From NCBI GenBank assembly GCA_034721855.1, contig JAYENB010000232.1:1-10584 (forward strand): a stretch of DNA of 10,584 nt, written 5' to 3'. Position numbers and translations under genes: made by a program. The notes below the pieces were generated by a model. It ran no database searches. It saw nothing but the letters and a program-made list of their open reading frames with translations, and was not told the DNA's origin. Positions 1 to 6,492 of this stretch are shown here, piece by piece. The stretch's first letter is position 1, and each line of letters starts with the position of its first letter. This DNA comes from JAQIBY01 sp034721855. GTDB taxonomy: Bacteria; Bacteroidota; Bacteroidia; Bacteroidales; ML635J-15.

Positions 1-32
1 ATTTTTACTTTTTAAACTGAACTCATTAATGA

Positions 33-66
33 TTTGGACAAAATGCAAAAAAATTACGTAAATTTG
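33..66 (+). promoter_or_regulatory. Bacteroidetes-type promoter, TTTG-22 bp-TAAATTTG
   Basis: A TTTG (33-36) and a TAAATTTG (59-66) match the Bacteroidetes sigma-ABfr consensus (-33 TTTG, -7 TAnnTTTG). The spacer is 22 bp. Transcription would begin near base 73 and reach the ATG at 86 after a leader of about 13 nt. The site therefore fits the truncated small gene that follows, and it now reads into the left end of the insertion sequence. This is motif matching only. Confidence 0.5.
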
Positions 67-85
67 CAAAAAGAAGCTTTAAGAT

Positions 86-163
86 ATGCATACCATTAAA
101 TTGAAAATAAGTGAAAAAGTTTATGATCAGACCTCATTTTTATCAAAGTTCAAAAGCATTTAA
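86..163 (+). pseudogene. 5' fragment of a small, possibly antitoxin-like gene cut by an IS
   Basis: Starting at the ATG at 86, just below a good promoter, the frame reads MHTIKLKISEKVY and then enters the insertion sequence at base 126, where it stops at 161-163 after 11 IS-encoded residues. The short amphipathic opening resembles the N-termini of small Bacteroidetes antitoxin-like proteins encoded next to RelE/ParE-type toxins. That resemblance is from memory and covers only 13 residues. No downstream part of such a gene and no toxin gene is visible: the sequence on the far side of the IS belongs to an IS110 transposase. The gene is therefore either truncated by a deletion or was never a gene. 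The promoter, leader spacing and residue pattern make the first option somewhat more likely. Confidence 0.35.
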
Positions 164-2404
164 ATACCCTAAAATCAGTATTTATTTCAATAATTAGACA
201 TAACGATTTGCATATATTTATAATATAGAAAAAAAGAATTTAAAATGTAACATAAAATAATCTTTCTTTTAATTTTTTTTCTTACATTGCAGAAAATTTA
301 ATTATTGAATGCAATGGCAGAATTATTTGAAAATACAACAGCTCAAGGCTTGTCCAATCTGGGCAATGGGATTGCGGTCAGGAAAACCCCCGCTTATGTT
401 GAGGTTTGGCGCAATGGTGGTTTTTTATTTGTTCGAAGGCTTGATCCACGGGAAACTACCCCTGAATTTCGCCACTTGATCGTTGAATTAGCCCAGGATT
501 ACAGGGCACAGAAAACAAAACTCAGCGAGGTGTTTGGTATCTCCCGACAAACTATTGACAATTGGATTGATTTTTTTAATGATGAGGGTATAGCGGGGCT
601 GGTAAACAGCACCAAAAACAAAGGCAATAATCACCGTGGCCAGGGTAACAAAGCCCGTGAACTTGAAGCCGCCCATCGTGAAAACCGCATAAACAATCAA
701 CGCGGGCAGCTCAGCCTTTTTGATATCCGGTTCTCTGGAGGGCACAAAATAGATAAAAAAGACGAACCCTATGATGCACCTGTTGAAAAACACGACAACC
801 GCTATGCAGGGGTTTTTGCCATTTTCATAATATTAACAGCTTATTTCAAATGGTTTAACTGGGTTATCGGGCTATTCGGGAGCGGATATAAAATTTCCCA
901 GATTTTCGTACTGATGGCCGCAAAAAATATCCGTTCAATAGAACAGTTAAAAAATATCCGTAAAAAAGAAGCCGGTGCGATCATTGGTTTTAAGCGTGTT
1001 GGAAGTGTATCCTCGGTATGGTCATTGTTTTACCAAAGCGCTACAATGAAGCTGTCGAAAAAGCTGATAAAAAGCTTTTTTGTATGGCAGATGCGCACCG
1101 CCAGAATCAGCAACCGTTTTTGGTTTGTTGACGGGCATGTATTGCCGTATACCGGTGGCAAACGTATGCATAAGATATACAATACCAAAAGACGTCTTGC
1201 CGAGCTGGGAAGCGTTAATTACGTGACCACCGACCTTAACGGCCGTATTGTTGACTTTGACATCTGCGAAGGTGGGTCTGATTTACGCCGGTATTTGTTT
1301 GATCAGCAACGCAAATGGGAACCTCATCTTAAAGAAATGGTAACTCCCGTAAAGGTTTTTGATCGTGAAGGCGACGGATGTAAATTTTTCTACCAGATGT
1401 ATTGTCTAAACAATCCCTTTATCACCTGGGAGAAAAACATTAACAGCAAAAAGCTGGAAGCCTTTAGCCAAAGCGATTTCACCGAAAAGCTCACCGTCAA
1501 TGGCAAGGAGTATCGCTATATGGAAACTACCAAAGACTTTGTTTTTGAGGATGAAAACAAAGAAAAACATCCTTTTTCCCTGCGACGGTTTTATATCTTA
1601 AATACCGCTAATAAAACACATACCGCCGGGCTGGCCTATAACGGCAATGCCCAGCTTAGCGCAGAGGAGTGTGTATTTGGCATACTCAACCGTTGGGGGG
1701 CCAGTGAAAACACCTTCAAACATATAGAAAGCAAACATCCTTTTACATACCGGCCGGGTTTTAAATTGGTTAAAAGCCAGAATCAAACCCTTGTTAATCC
1801 TGAAATAAAAGCTATTGACAAAAAAATTAAGGCGTACCAGAAACAGTATCAAAAAAAGTGCAGGCAATTAGCAGATAAGGAGAAAAAACTTAGCAGCAAT
1901 GGCCACACACGCAAAAACGACACCTATACGCGAATAAAAGATGAAATTCAACAGATAAAACATGATATAGACATCCTGAAACAGCAAAAGAAAATACTTC
2001 CTGAAAGAATCGATGTAGAGGGCCTGCAAGACTATAAAAGCTTTAAAGAACATGACAACGAGGGAAAAAATATTTTTGATTTTGCAACAGCCCTGGTATG
2101 GAATGCTCGTAAAAAAGGAGTGGAGCTGTTAAGCGGTTATTATCCGTTCAAAAACGACCTTGTGGATTTGTTTTATGCTATCATAAACTGTCATGGTAAA
2201 GTCAGTGTTAACGAGAAAGAAATCAAAGTTATACTCGAGCCTTTGGAACAAAGCTCACGACGTAGCGCCCAGATTGAATTTTGTAAAAGGCTTACACAAC
2301 TCGGGGCAAAAACACCGGGTAAGAAAGCCATGGTGATACAAGTAGCTCAATATTAATTAAATATATGATGTCCAAATTTTCTTTTAAACTTGATGAGGTC
2401 TGAT
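126..2404 (+). mobile_element. Insertion sequence, about 2.28 kb, single DDE transposase
   Basis: The boundaries come from a perfect 12-bp inverted repeat: ATCAGACCTCAT at 126-137 and its reverse complement at 2393-2404. The similarity continues inward with a gap (CAAAGTTCAAAAG on the left against CAAGTTTAAAAG on the right). Outside 126 and 2404 the similarity stops. The element encloses one transposase gene, with about 175 bp of AT-rich leader on the left and under 50 bp after the stop. No clean target duplication is visible: the left flank ends TTTATG and the right begins ACTATG, so only TATG is shared. This is consistent with the flanks having different origins. The transposase frame is open, so the element may still be active. 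Confidence 0.8.
314..2356 (+). CDS. DDE transposase with N-terminal HTH (IS4/IS1634-superfamily-like)
   Basis: This enzyme should cut and join the ends of the surrounding insertion sequence. I chose ATG 314 (680 aa); the frame can also start at TTG 305, three codons earlier. Numbered from 314, a helix-turn-helix lies around residues 69-98 (LSEVFGISRQTIDNWIDFF) and would bind the terminal repeats. A candidate RNase H-like catalytic triad is D273 (FVDGH), D350 (VFDREGDG) and E465 in RWGASENTFKH, which resembles the W-x-x-E-N-x-F-K context around the catalytic Glu in IS4/IS1634-type enzymes. Before D273 there is a hydrophobic helical stretch (about 165-190). A Lys/Gln-rich coiled-coil segment (about 496-562) follows the Glu, and a C-terminal domain of about 110 residues closes the protein. 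At 680 residues it is longer than ordinary IS4 transposases. The family assignment is by motif only; the transposase function is near certain given the terminal inverted repeats. Confidence 0.85.
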   Translation: MAELFENTTAQGLSNLGNGIAVRKTPAYVEVWRNGGFLFVRRLDPRETTPEFRHLIVELAQDYRAQKTKLSEVFGISRQTIDNWIDFFNDEGIAGLVNSTKNKGNNHRGQGNKARELEAAHRENRINNQRGQLSLFDIRFSGGHKIDKKDEPYDAPVEKHDNRYAGVFAIFIILTAYFKWFNWVIGLFGSGYKISQIFVLMAAKNIRSIEQLKNIRKKEAGAIIGFKRVGSVSSVWSLFYQSATMKLSKKLIKSFFVWQMRTARISNRFWFVDGHVLPYTGGKRMHKIYNTKRRLAELGSVNYVTTDLNGRIVDFDICEGGSDLRRYLFDQQRKWEPHLKEMVTPVKVFDREGDGCKFFYQMYCLNNPFITWEKNINSKKLEAFSQSDFTEKLTVNGKEYRYMETTKDFVFEDENKEKHPFSLRRFYILNTANKTHTAGLAYNGNAQLSAEECVFGILNRWGASENTFKHIESKHPFTYRPGFKLVKSQNQTLVNPEIKAIDKKIKAYQKQYQKKCRQLADKEKKLSSNGHTRKNDTYTRIKDEIQQIKHDIDILKQQKKILPERIDVEGLQDYKSFKEHDNEGKNIFDFATALVWNARKKGVELLSGYYPFKNDLVDLFYAIINCHGKVSVNEKEIKVILEPLEQSSRRSAQIEFCKRLTQLGAKTPGKKAMVIQVAQY

Positions 2405-3233
2405 ACTATGTCCAACGGCAAAAAAACTTGCCAAGGCAAAACCTGAAAAGCTGGCTAAAATTCCTTACCTGACATTAGGAAAAGCAAAAGAACTTGTTGA
2501 AGAAGCAAAACAATCTATTGCATCTGCAGTTGATGAAAATACCGAAATATTAGTTAAACAAATTGCCATGCAAATAAAAAACTGTGGCACGAATATCAAA
2601 AGTCAGATGGCTCTTATAGAAAAAGAATTTAAGTGTCCTGAAATTGATATCTTAAAATCATTTGTTGGCATTGATACCACTTCTGCCATAGGATTATTGC
2701 TTGAAATAGGATCCATAGAACGTTTTCCCAAAGTGAAAAGTATTTCTTGTTTTTATGGTTTACATCCTAAATTTAAACAAAGCGGAGATAAAATAATTGG
2801 TGTTAAAATGAGTAAGCAGGGAAGTAAAAACATGCGTAAAATACTCTTTAATATTGCCATAGGTGCTATTGTAAATAATCCAATGATAAAGGAATTGTAT
2901 GAAAAAAAAGTTTCCGAAGGCATGGAAAAATTGGCTGCCATTGAAGTTTGCATGCACAAAATTTTACGTATCATTTACGGGATGTTAAAACACAAAAAAC
3001 CATTCAATCCGGATATTGATAAACAAAACAGGAAACGTTCTAAACAAAAACTACAAGAGGATAAACTACAAAATTTTGCTTATATTGAAAAAAATAGAAA
3101 ACACCAGGAGTTCGATGGTAAAGCACCTATTTCAAAAAAGCAAAGTAAAAAAAGAAAGGAACACGTTTTGTCCCAATGTGAAATAACAACACATAGTGCG
3201 GGATCTACGCGTCCCTTTCGTATTCCCTCTTAA
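2405..3233 (+). pseudogene. IS110-family transposase, 5'-truncated
   Basis: An open frame enters from the IS right end, reads LCPTAKKLAKAKPEKLAKIP from 2406 and runs to the TAA at 3231-3233, about 275 codons. An internal ATG at 2568 would give 221 aa, but the homologous sequence starts well before it. The remaining part is the coiled linker and the C-terminal Transposase_20 domain of IS110/IS116/IS902 enzymes: FVGIDTTSAIGLLLEIGSIE, then CFYGLHPKFKQSGDK, then the conserved MSKQGSKNMRKILFNIA. A lysine-rich tail of about 75 residues follows. The N-terminal RuvC-like DEDD domain, roughly the first 150 residues, is missing, so the fragment cannot catalyse transposition. Any bridge RNA from the IS110 left end is lost too. 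No internal stop is seen, which suggests the truncation is recent. Confidence 0.8.
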
Positions 3234-3342
3234 ACATCAAAAATATTAATTTTTAAAATATTATGCAAACATTTTTCACAATAAAATATGGCCAGTTGTT
3301 TCCCGATTTCAATATGTCAAAGAACATAAAAAATTTTAAAAT

Positions 3343-3371
3343 TAAATTTGACTTTGAACGAAATAACTTTG
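3343..3371 (+). promoter_or_regulatory. Possible orphan TAnnTTTG promoter motifs
   Basis: Two TAnnTTTG motifs occur on the plus strand, TAAATTTG at 3343-3350 and TAACTTTG at 3364-3371, the latter followed nine bases later by an ATG (3381). That ATG opens only 11 codons before a stop at 3414. Nothing downstream on this strand could use the promoter, because the 3' end of the helicase gene lies there on the opposite strand. It may be the leftover promoter of a gene lost during the rearrangement, or chance in AT-rich DNA. The rest of 3234-3410 holds only AT-rich palindromes such as AATTTTAAAATT and no GC hairpin. Confidence 0.2.
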
Positions 3372-3410
3372 CGGTAAAAAATGTATTTGCCTGAATGCTT
3401 ACGTTTATTT

Positions 3411-5756
3411 TTATGATAAAATTTTCAGTCGTGCATACTTGAGCAGCAAGGTTTTCTTTCCCTCTTTGTCAAAATTGACAATGGCTTTGCGATCACCACC
3501 CTGATCTTCTACAGAAACCACAACTCCCTTGCCAAACCGGTCGTGCCGCACATGTTGTCCAGTCTGAATATCCGTTGCTCCTGTGGAACTTTCTGTGCGG
3601 ACACGCTGTTTGACATCAGAAATTCTGCTAAGTTTATTAGGGTTGAAAGGAGTTGCAACCTTTGGCGGAGGTGCTTTCTTCTTATGCTTTGTGGCAGGTT
3701 TTGAAGCATGTTTATGGGATGGTTTATCAAAACCTTTTTCTTCAAACATGGTATCAAAAGGATCTATGCTATCATCTTCATTCGCAACATCTTCGGTAAA
3801 CTGTGGGTCAATATCTTTAATAAACCGGCTGGGGTCGGGAAATGTAACATCCCCGAACTTATACCTCATGGAGGCACTTGTGATTACCAGTTTTTTTCGG
3901 GCACGTGTCATCGCAACATAAAACAGGCGCCTTTCTTCTTCCAGGTCATTGGCATAAAATGTCGCCATAATACCGGGAAACAAGCCTTCTTCAGCACCGG
4001 CAATAAAAACCACATCAAACTCAAGCCCCTTGGCTGCATGTATGGTCATCAGATTTACCTTTGGCTCATTATCATCATCTCCACCGGTATCCTGAGTGGA
4101 CAACAGGGCGATATTTTCCAGGTAATCTGAAAGTGAAATAAACACATTTGGTTTTTCTGTTTGTTTCTTGTCAATGTATTCCTGGATGCTGTTCAGTAGC
4201 TCCTGCATGTTTTGAAACCGGCTGGTTCCTTCAACTGATTTGTCGGCTTGTAATTCTGCAAAAATGCCGGAGCGTTTGATGATCATTTCACCCATGTTAT
4301 ACGCATCAGTTTCATTCACTGCCTTTTTTAACTGATCTATCAAAGCGGCAAATTTAGCAATGCGTTGTTTGGTAGGTGTGTTGAGAGGGATTTCCGGATT
4401 GTAAATGTCCCGGATGGTTTGCCAGAGGGTGTGGTTTTTAGCATTGGCAAACTGCTGAAGTTTTTCGATGGTTTTTCCCCCTATTTTCCGGGAGGGGTAA
4501 TTTATGATGCGCAAAAGGGCTTCTTCATCACCGGTGTTTACAACAAAACGGAAATAGGCCACAATGTCTTTGATCTCTTTACGTTGATAAAATGATAATC
4601 CGGCGTATATCCTGTGCGGGATGTTACTTTTACGCAAAGCTTCTTCCAGTTGCCTTGACTGGGCATTGGTACGATACAAAATAGCAATCTCGTCCAGGTT
4701 GATCTTTAGGTCTTTTTGCGTGGTTGCAATCTCATCAGCAATATAAAAGGCCTCATCAGTATCATTTTCGGTACGTGCCAACACAATTTTATTCCCGGCA
4801 GCGTTTTTTGAAAACACACTTTTTTTAATGCGCATTGTGTTTTTTGCAATAAGTGAATTTGCTGCATTCACAATGGTTTGGGTTGACCTGTAATTGCGCT
4901 CCAGTTTTGTCATTTTGCAACCGGGGTAATCTTTTTGAAAATTTAATATGTTTTCAATTTTTGCCCCCCTGAAAGCGTAAATGCTTTGCGAATCATCGCC
5001 CACAACACATATGTTCTTGTGCTGTTTTGCCAGGTTTTTTAAAATCAGATACTGCGCAAAATTGGTGTCCTGGTATTCATCTACTAGGATATATTTGAAT
5101 TTATGTTGATATTTAGTAAGCGTTTCAGGGAATTTTTTAAATAAAATATTGGTAAACAACAACAAGTCATCAAAGTCCATAACATTGTTTTTCTTGCATG
5201 TTATGGCATACCGTTCATAAATCCTGTAAAATTCACCCTTGTGTCTTTTTCTGTCTTCTTTGATCAGTTCAGGGTCATTTTTATAGGCCTGAAAAGTCAT
5301 CAGGTTGTTTTTTGCCATGGATACCCTCGACTGAATTTCTTTCGGAGGATATTCTTTGGTATCGAGCCTGAAATCTTTAATGATCTTTTTTATGAGATTA
5401 CGGCTATCTGCCTGATCAAAAATCGTAAAATTGCGGTTGAAGCGCAACAAGGGAGCTTCGGAACGCAATATCCGTGCAAAAATTGAGTGAAAGGTGCCCA
5501 TCCACAGATCAATGGCTTTTTTTTCACCAACCATGTCCTTTATGCGGTTTTTCATTTCTTTGGCAGCTTTGTTCGTAAACGTTAGCGCCAAAATGGATGA
5601 TGGATCAACATTTTTAGATAGCAGGCAAGCAATACGATAAGTGAGCACACGTGTCTTCCCCGAACCAGCTCCTGCAATAATCAGCGATGGCCCCTCGGTG
5701 TCTTTTACAGCCTTCTGCTGTACCGGGTTCAGATCTTTTTCAATGCGTTGTTTCAT
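3411..5756 (-). CDS. uvrD: ATP-dependent DNA helicase, UvrD/PcrA type (SF1A)
   Basis: This is a 3'-to-5' DNA helicase that unwinds DNA in nucleotide excision and mismatch repair and clears recombination and transcription obstacles. The 781-aa product has the usual family length and all motifs: Q motif LNPVQQ (9-14), Walker A GAGSGKT (29-35), Ia LTFTNKAAKEM (58-68), Walker B LVDEYQDTN (224-232), III VVGDDSQSIYAFRG (251-264), IV LERNYRST (285-292), V TIHAAKGLEFD (571-581) and VI EERRLFYVAMTRARKKL (607-623). A Lys/Pro-rich linker (about 680-710) leads to a C-terminal Tudor-like domain (about 731-780, GQHVRHDRFGKGVVVSVE), which in PcrA/UvrD contacts RNA polymerase. UvrD and PcrA cannot be told apart here; Bacteroidota usually have one such enzyme. 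No other Met precedes the Q motif, so ATG 5756 is the only sensible start. It is transcribed alone. The intergenic region lies upstream and the IS110 remnant converges on its 3' end. Confidence 0.97.
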   Translation of the reverse strand: MKQRIEKDLNPVQQKAVKDTEGPSLIIAGAGSGKTRVLTYRIACLLSKNVDPSSILALTFTNKAAKEMKNRIKDMVGEKKAIDLWMGTFHSIFARILRSEAPLLRFNRNFTIFDQADSRNLIKKIIKDFRLDTKEYPPKEIQSRVSMAKNNLMTFQAYKNDPELIKEDRKRHKGEFYRIYERYAITCKKNNVMDFDDLLLFTNILFKKFPETLTKYQHKFKYILVDEYQDTNFAQYLILKNLAKQHKNICVVGDDSQSIYAFRGAKIENILNFQKDYPGCKMTKLERNYRSTQTIVNAANSLIAKNTMRIKKSVFSKNAAGNKIVLARTENDTDEAFYIADEIATTQKDLKINLDEIAILYRTNAQSRQLEEALRKSNIPHRIYAGLSFYQRKEIKDIVAYFRFVVNTGDEEALLRIINYPSRKIGGKTIEKLQQFANAKNHTLWQTIRDIYNPEIPLNTPTKQRIAKFAALIDQLKKAVNETDAYNMGEMIIKRSGIFAELQADKSVEGTSRFQNMQELLNSIQEYIDKKQTEKPNVFISLSDYLENIALLSTQDTGGDDDNEPKVNLMTIHAAKGLEFDVVFIAGAEEGLFPGIMATFYANDLEEERRLFYVAMTRARKKLVITSASMRYKFGDVTFPDPSRFIKDIDPQFTEDVANEDDSIDPFDTMFEEKGFDKPSHKHASKPATKHKKKAPPPKVATPFNPNKLSRISDVKQRVRTESSTGATDIQTGQHVRHDRFGKGVVVSVEDQGGDRKAIVNFDKEGKKTLLLKYARLKILS

Positions 5757-5763
5757 GAAAGGG

Positions 5764-5795
5764 CAAAGTTATTTTAATATCTTTTTCAAAACAAT
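5764..5795 (-). promoter_or_regulatory. Promoter of the uvrD-type helicase, nearly leaderless
   Basis: On the minus strand TAACTTTG (5771-5764) matches the Bacteroidetes -7 TAnnTTTG exactly, with ATTG (5795-5792) as a -33 element after a 20-bp spacer. The start codon begins at 5756, only seven bases below the -7 motif. Transcription normally starts about that distance downstream, so the mRNA should begin at or within a few bases of the AUG and have no Shine-Dalgarno sequence. Confidence 0.6.
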
Positions 5796-5871
5796 TGTGT
5801 GGGAATGTTTTATTAACAATTACCAAATAATCCTTTTTAAAAACTTTATTTATTAAAAGATTCTTTATGTA

Positions 5872-5897
5872 CCCCTGTCTCGCGGGGACAGGTTTTT
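5872..5897 (+). terminator. GC hairpin followed by T5
   Basis: CCTGTC (5874-5879) pairs with GACAGG (5887-5892) across a 7-nt loop and is followed at once by TTTTT (5893-5897). This has the shape of an intrinsic terminator for plus-strand transcription. No plus-strand gene lies just upstream, so a real terminator would have to protect the helicase promoter region or be left over from a lost gene. It may instead be a dispersed palindromic repeat. Confidence 0.4.
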
Positions 5898-5910
5898 GGA
5901 TTTATTATCC

Positions 5911-6110
5911 GGGCGTGCCCCTTATTTCTACGTGGGTTTAAACTTTCGTAAAGTTAGTAGCCATAGAAATAAGGGTCGGTCTTCGGCTATTAGCTGCCTT
6001 GCTTCGCCTTCATCCTGATATGCTGTGAACAGGAGCTTCTAAGGTCGCTCTGCCACAGCAGCAGGCTGTAAGGCTCATCTGCAGCAGGCTAACCGCCTTC
6101 GCCCTCACGC
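5911..6110 (+). repeat. Structured intergenic element with pairing ends GCGTG/CACGC
   Basis: The element begins GGGCGTGCCCC (5911-5921) and ends CCCTCACGC (6102-6110). GCGTG at 5913-5917 can pair with CACGC at 6106-6110, closing the whole 200 bases. Inside is a 12-bp perfect stem, CCCTTATTTCTA (5919-5930) with TAGAAATAAGGG (5964-5975), enclosing a 6-bp stem with a triloop (AACTTT 5941-5946, AAAGTT 5950-5955). A second imperfect stem-loop spans about 6005-6047 (GCCTT with AAGG-C, and TCCTG 6013-6017 with CAGGA 6030-6034). A short direct repeat GCAGCAGGCT occurs at about 6058 and 6081. From memory, elements with a GGGCGTG start, a variable hairpin, a GGGTCGG-GCTAT core and a CCCTCACGC end are dispersed between genes in many Bacteroidota. 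Their function and mobility are not known to me. The structure is seen; the family is recalled and unverified. Confidence 0.55.
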
Positions 6111-6171
6111 GTAAAAAGCAAATGGATAGATTATCTTATTACTCCAACTTTATCATTTGATATTTGATATT

Positions 6172-6234
6172 CACTCACCACTCACTACTCCTCACTCATC
6201 ACTCACCACCCACCACCCACCACTCACCACTCCA
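6172..6234. repeat. 7-bp tandem repeat, consensus CACTCAC, nine units
   Basis: Nine consecutive heptads fit CACTCAC with few changes: three identical copies early (6172, 6179, 6200), CACCCAC at 6207 and 6214, CACTCAC again at 6221, and diverged units TACTCCT, CACTCAT and CACTCCA. Beyond 6234 the tract decays into CTC/CCATC-rich sequence to about 6300. The top strand has almost no G, so the bottom strand carries GGTGGGTGGTGGGTGG-like runs. The 7-bp period rules out a coding repeat. Confidence 0.75.
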
Positions 6235-6300
6235 TCTCTCCATCACTCTGTCTCACCATCCCTCCATCATACAATCACCGCTCGCCAGCTCACCCCATCG

Positions 6301-6348
6301 TGCCCTCGTGCTATCATGCTATTATGCTATCATGCTATCGTGCTATCG
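6301..6348. repeat. 8-bp tandem repeat, consensus TGCTATCR, six units
   Basis: Six adjacent octamers read TGCCCTCG, TGCTATCA, TGCTATTA, TGCTATCA, TGCTATCG and TGCTATCG, followed by a T-run (6351-6356). It is a different family from the heptad tract that lies about 70 bp upstream. The period excludes a coding repeat and the lack of spacers excludes a CRISPR. Confidence 0.8.
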
Positions 6349-6395
6349 TCTTTTTTACATTTATAATTGTACCGGGCAACGAAACCTTATAAAGA

Positions 6396-6429
6396 TTTGT
6401 CTTACTTGTGAATGAGCAAAATAATTTTG
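6396..6429 (+). promoter_or_regulatory. Promoter of the secreted-protein operon, TTTG-22 bp-TAATTTTG
   Basis: TTTG (6396-6399) and TAATTTTG (6422-6429) match the Bacteroidetes -33/-7 consensus with a 22-bp spacer, the same spacing as the promoter at 33-66. Transcription should begin near 6436 and leave an AT-rich leader of about 57 nt before the ATG at 6493. No other promoter is seen before the large gene at 6927, so it probably serves both. Confidence 0.5.
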
Positions 6430-6492
6430 AGAAAAACATATTTTGTTGTAATATTGTATAAATTAAAAAATTAATATTTAATCGTGTTGGTT

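Larger units (their letters stand above)
5757..6492. other. Repeat-filled divergent intergenic region, no gene
   Basis: No coding sequence is supported in these 736 bases between the divergent helicase and secreted-protein genes. From left to right the region holds the helicase promoter, an AT-rich spacer, a terminator-like hairpin (5872-5897), a 200-bp structured element (5911-6110), a heptad repeat tract (6172-6234) that decays to about 6300, an octamer tandem repeat (6301-6348) and the promoter of the downstream gene (6396-6429). Short open frames across the tandem repeats are artefacts of pyrimidine-rich DNA with few stop codons. Repeat units of 7 and 8 bp do not keep a reading frame. Confidence 0.85.

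Noticed and set aside
43..99. Short frame MQKNYVNLQKEALRYAYH from the ATG at 43
   Set aside because: It overlaps the promoter and would lie upstream of the predicted transcript start.
488..2053. Minus-strand open frames across the transposase gene
   Set aside because: They lie opposite a long gene with clear transposase motifs and show no recognisable protein features or promoters.
118..2410. TATG on both sides of the IS as a target duplication
   Set aside because: Only four bases match, two extra bases separate the right copy from the inverted repeat end, and the flanks come from different genes.
2753..2974. Minus-strand frames opposite the IS110 remnant
   Set aside because: Shadow frames; the plus strand carries recognisable IS110 sequence.
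3583..5486. Plus-strand frames of 76-140 codons across the helicase gene
   Set aside because: They overlap a complete helicase with every motif on the other strand and have no family resemblance.
6172..6348. Possible CRISPR array
   Set aside because: Units are 7 and 8 bp, directly adjacent, with no spacers and no cas genes nearby.
6157..6415. Two overlapping plus-strand frames rich in His, Ser, Pro and Thr
   Set aside because: They arise from translating the 7-bp and 8-bp tandem repeats, whose periods do not preserve a frame.
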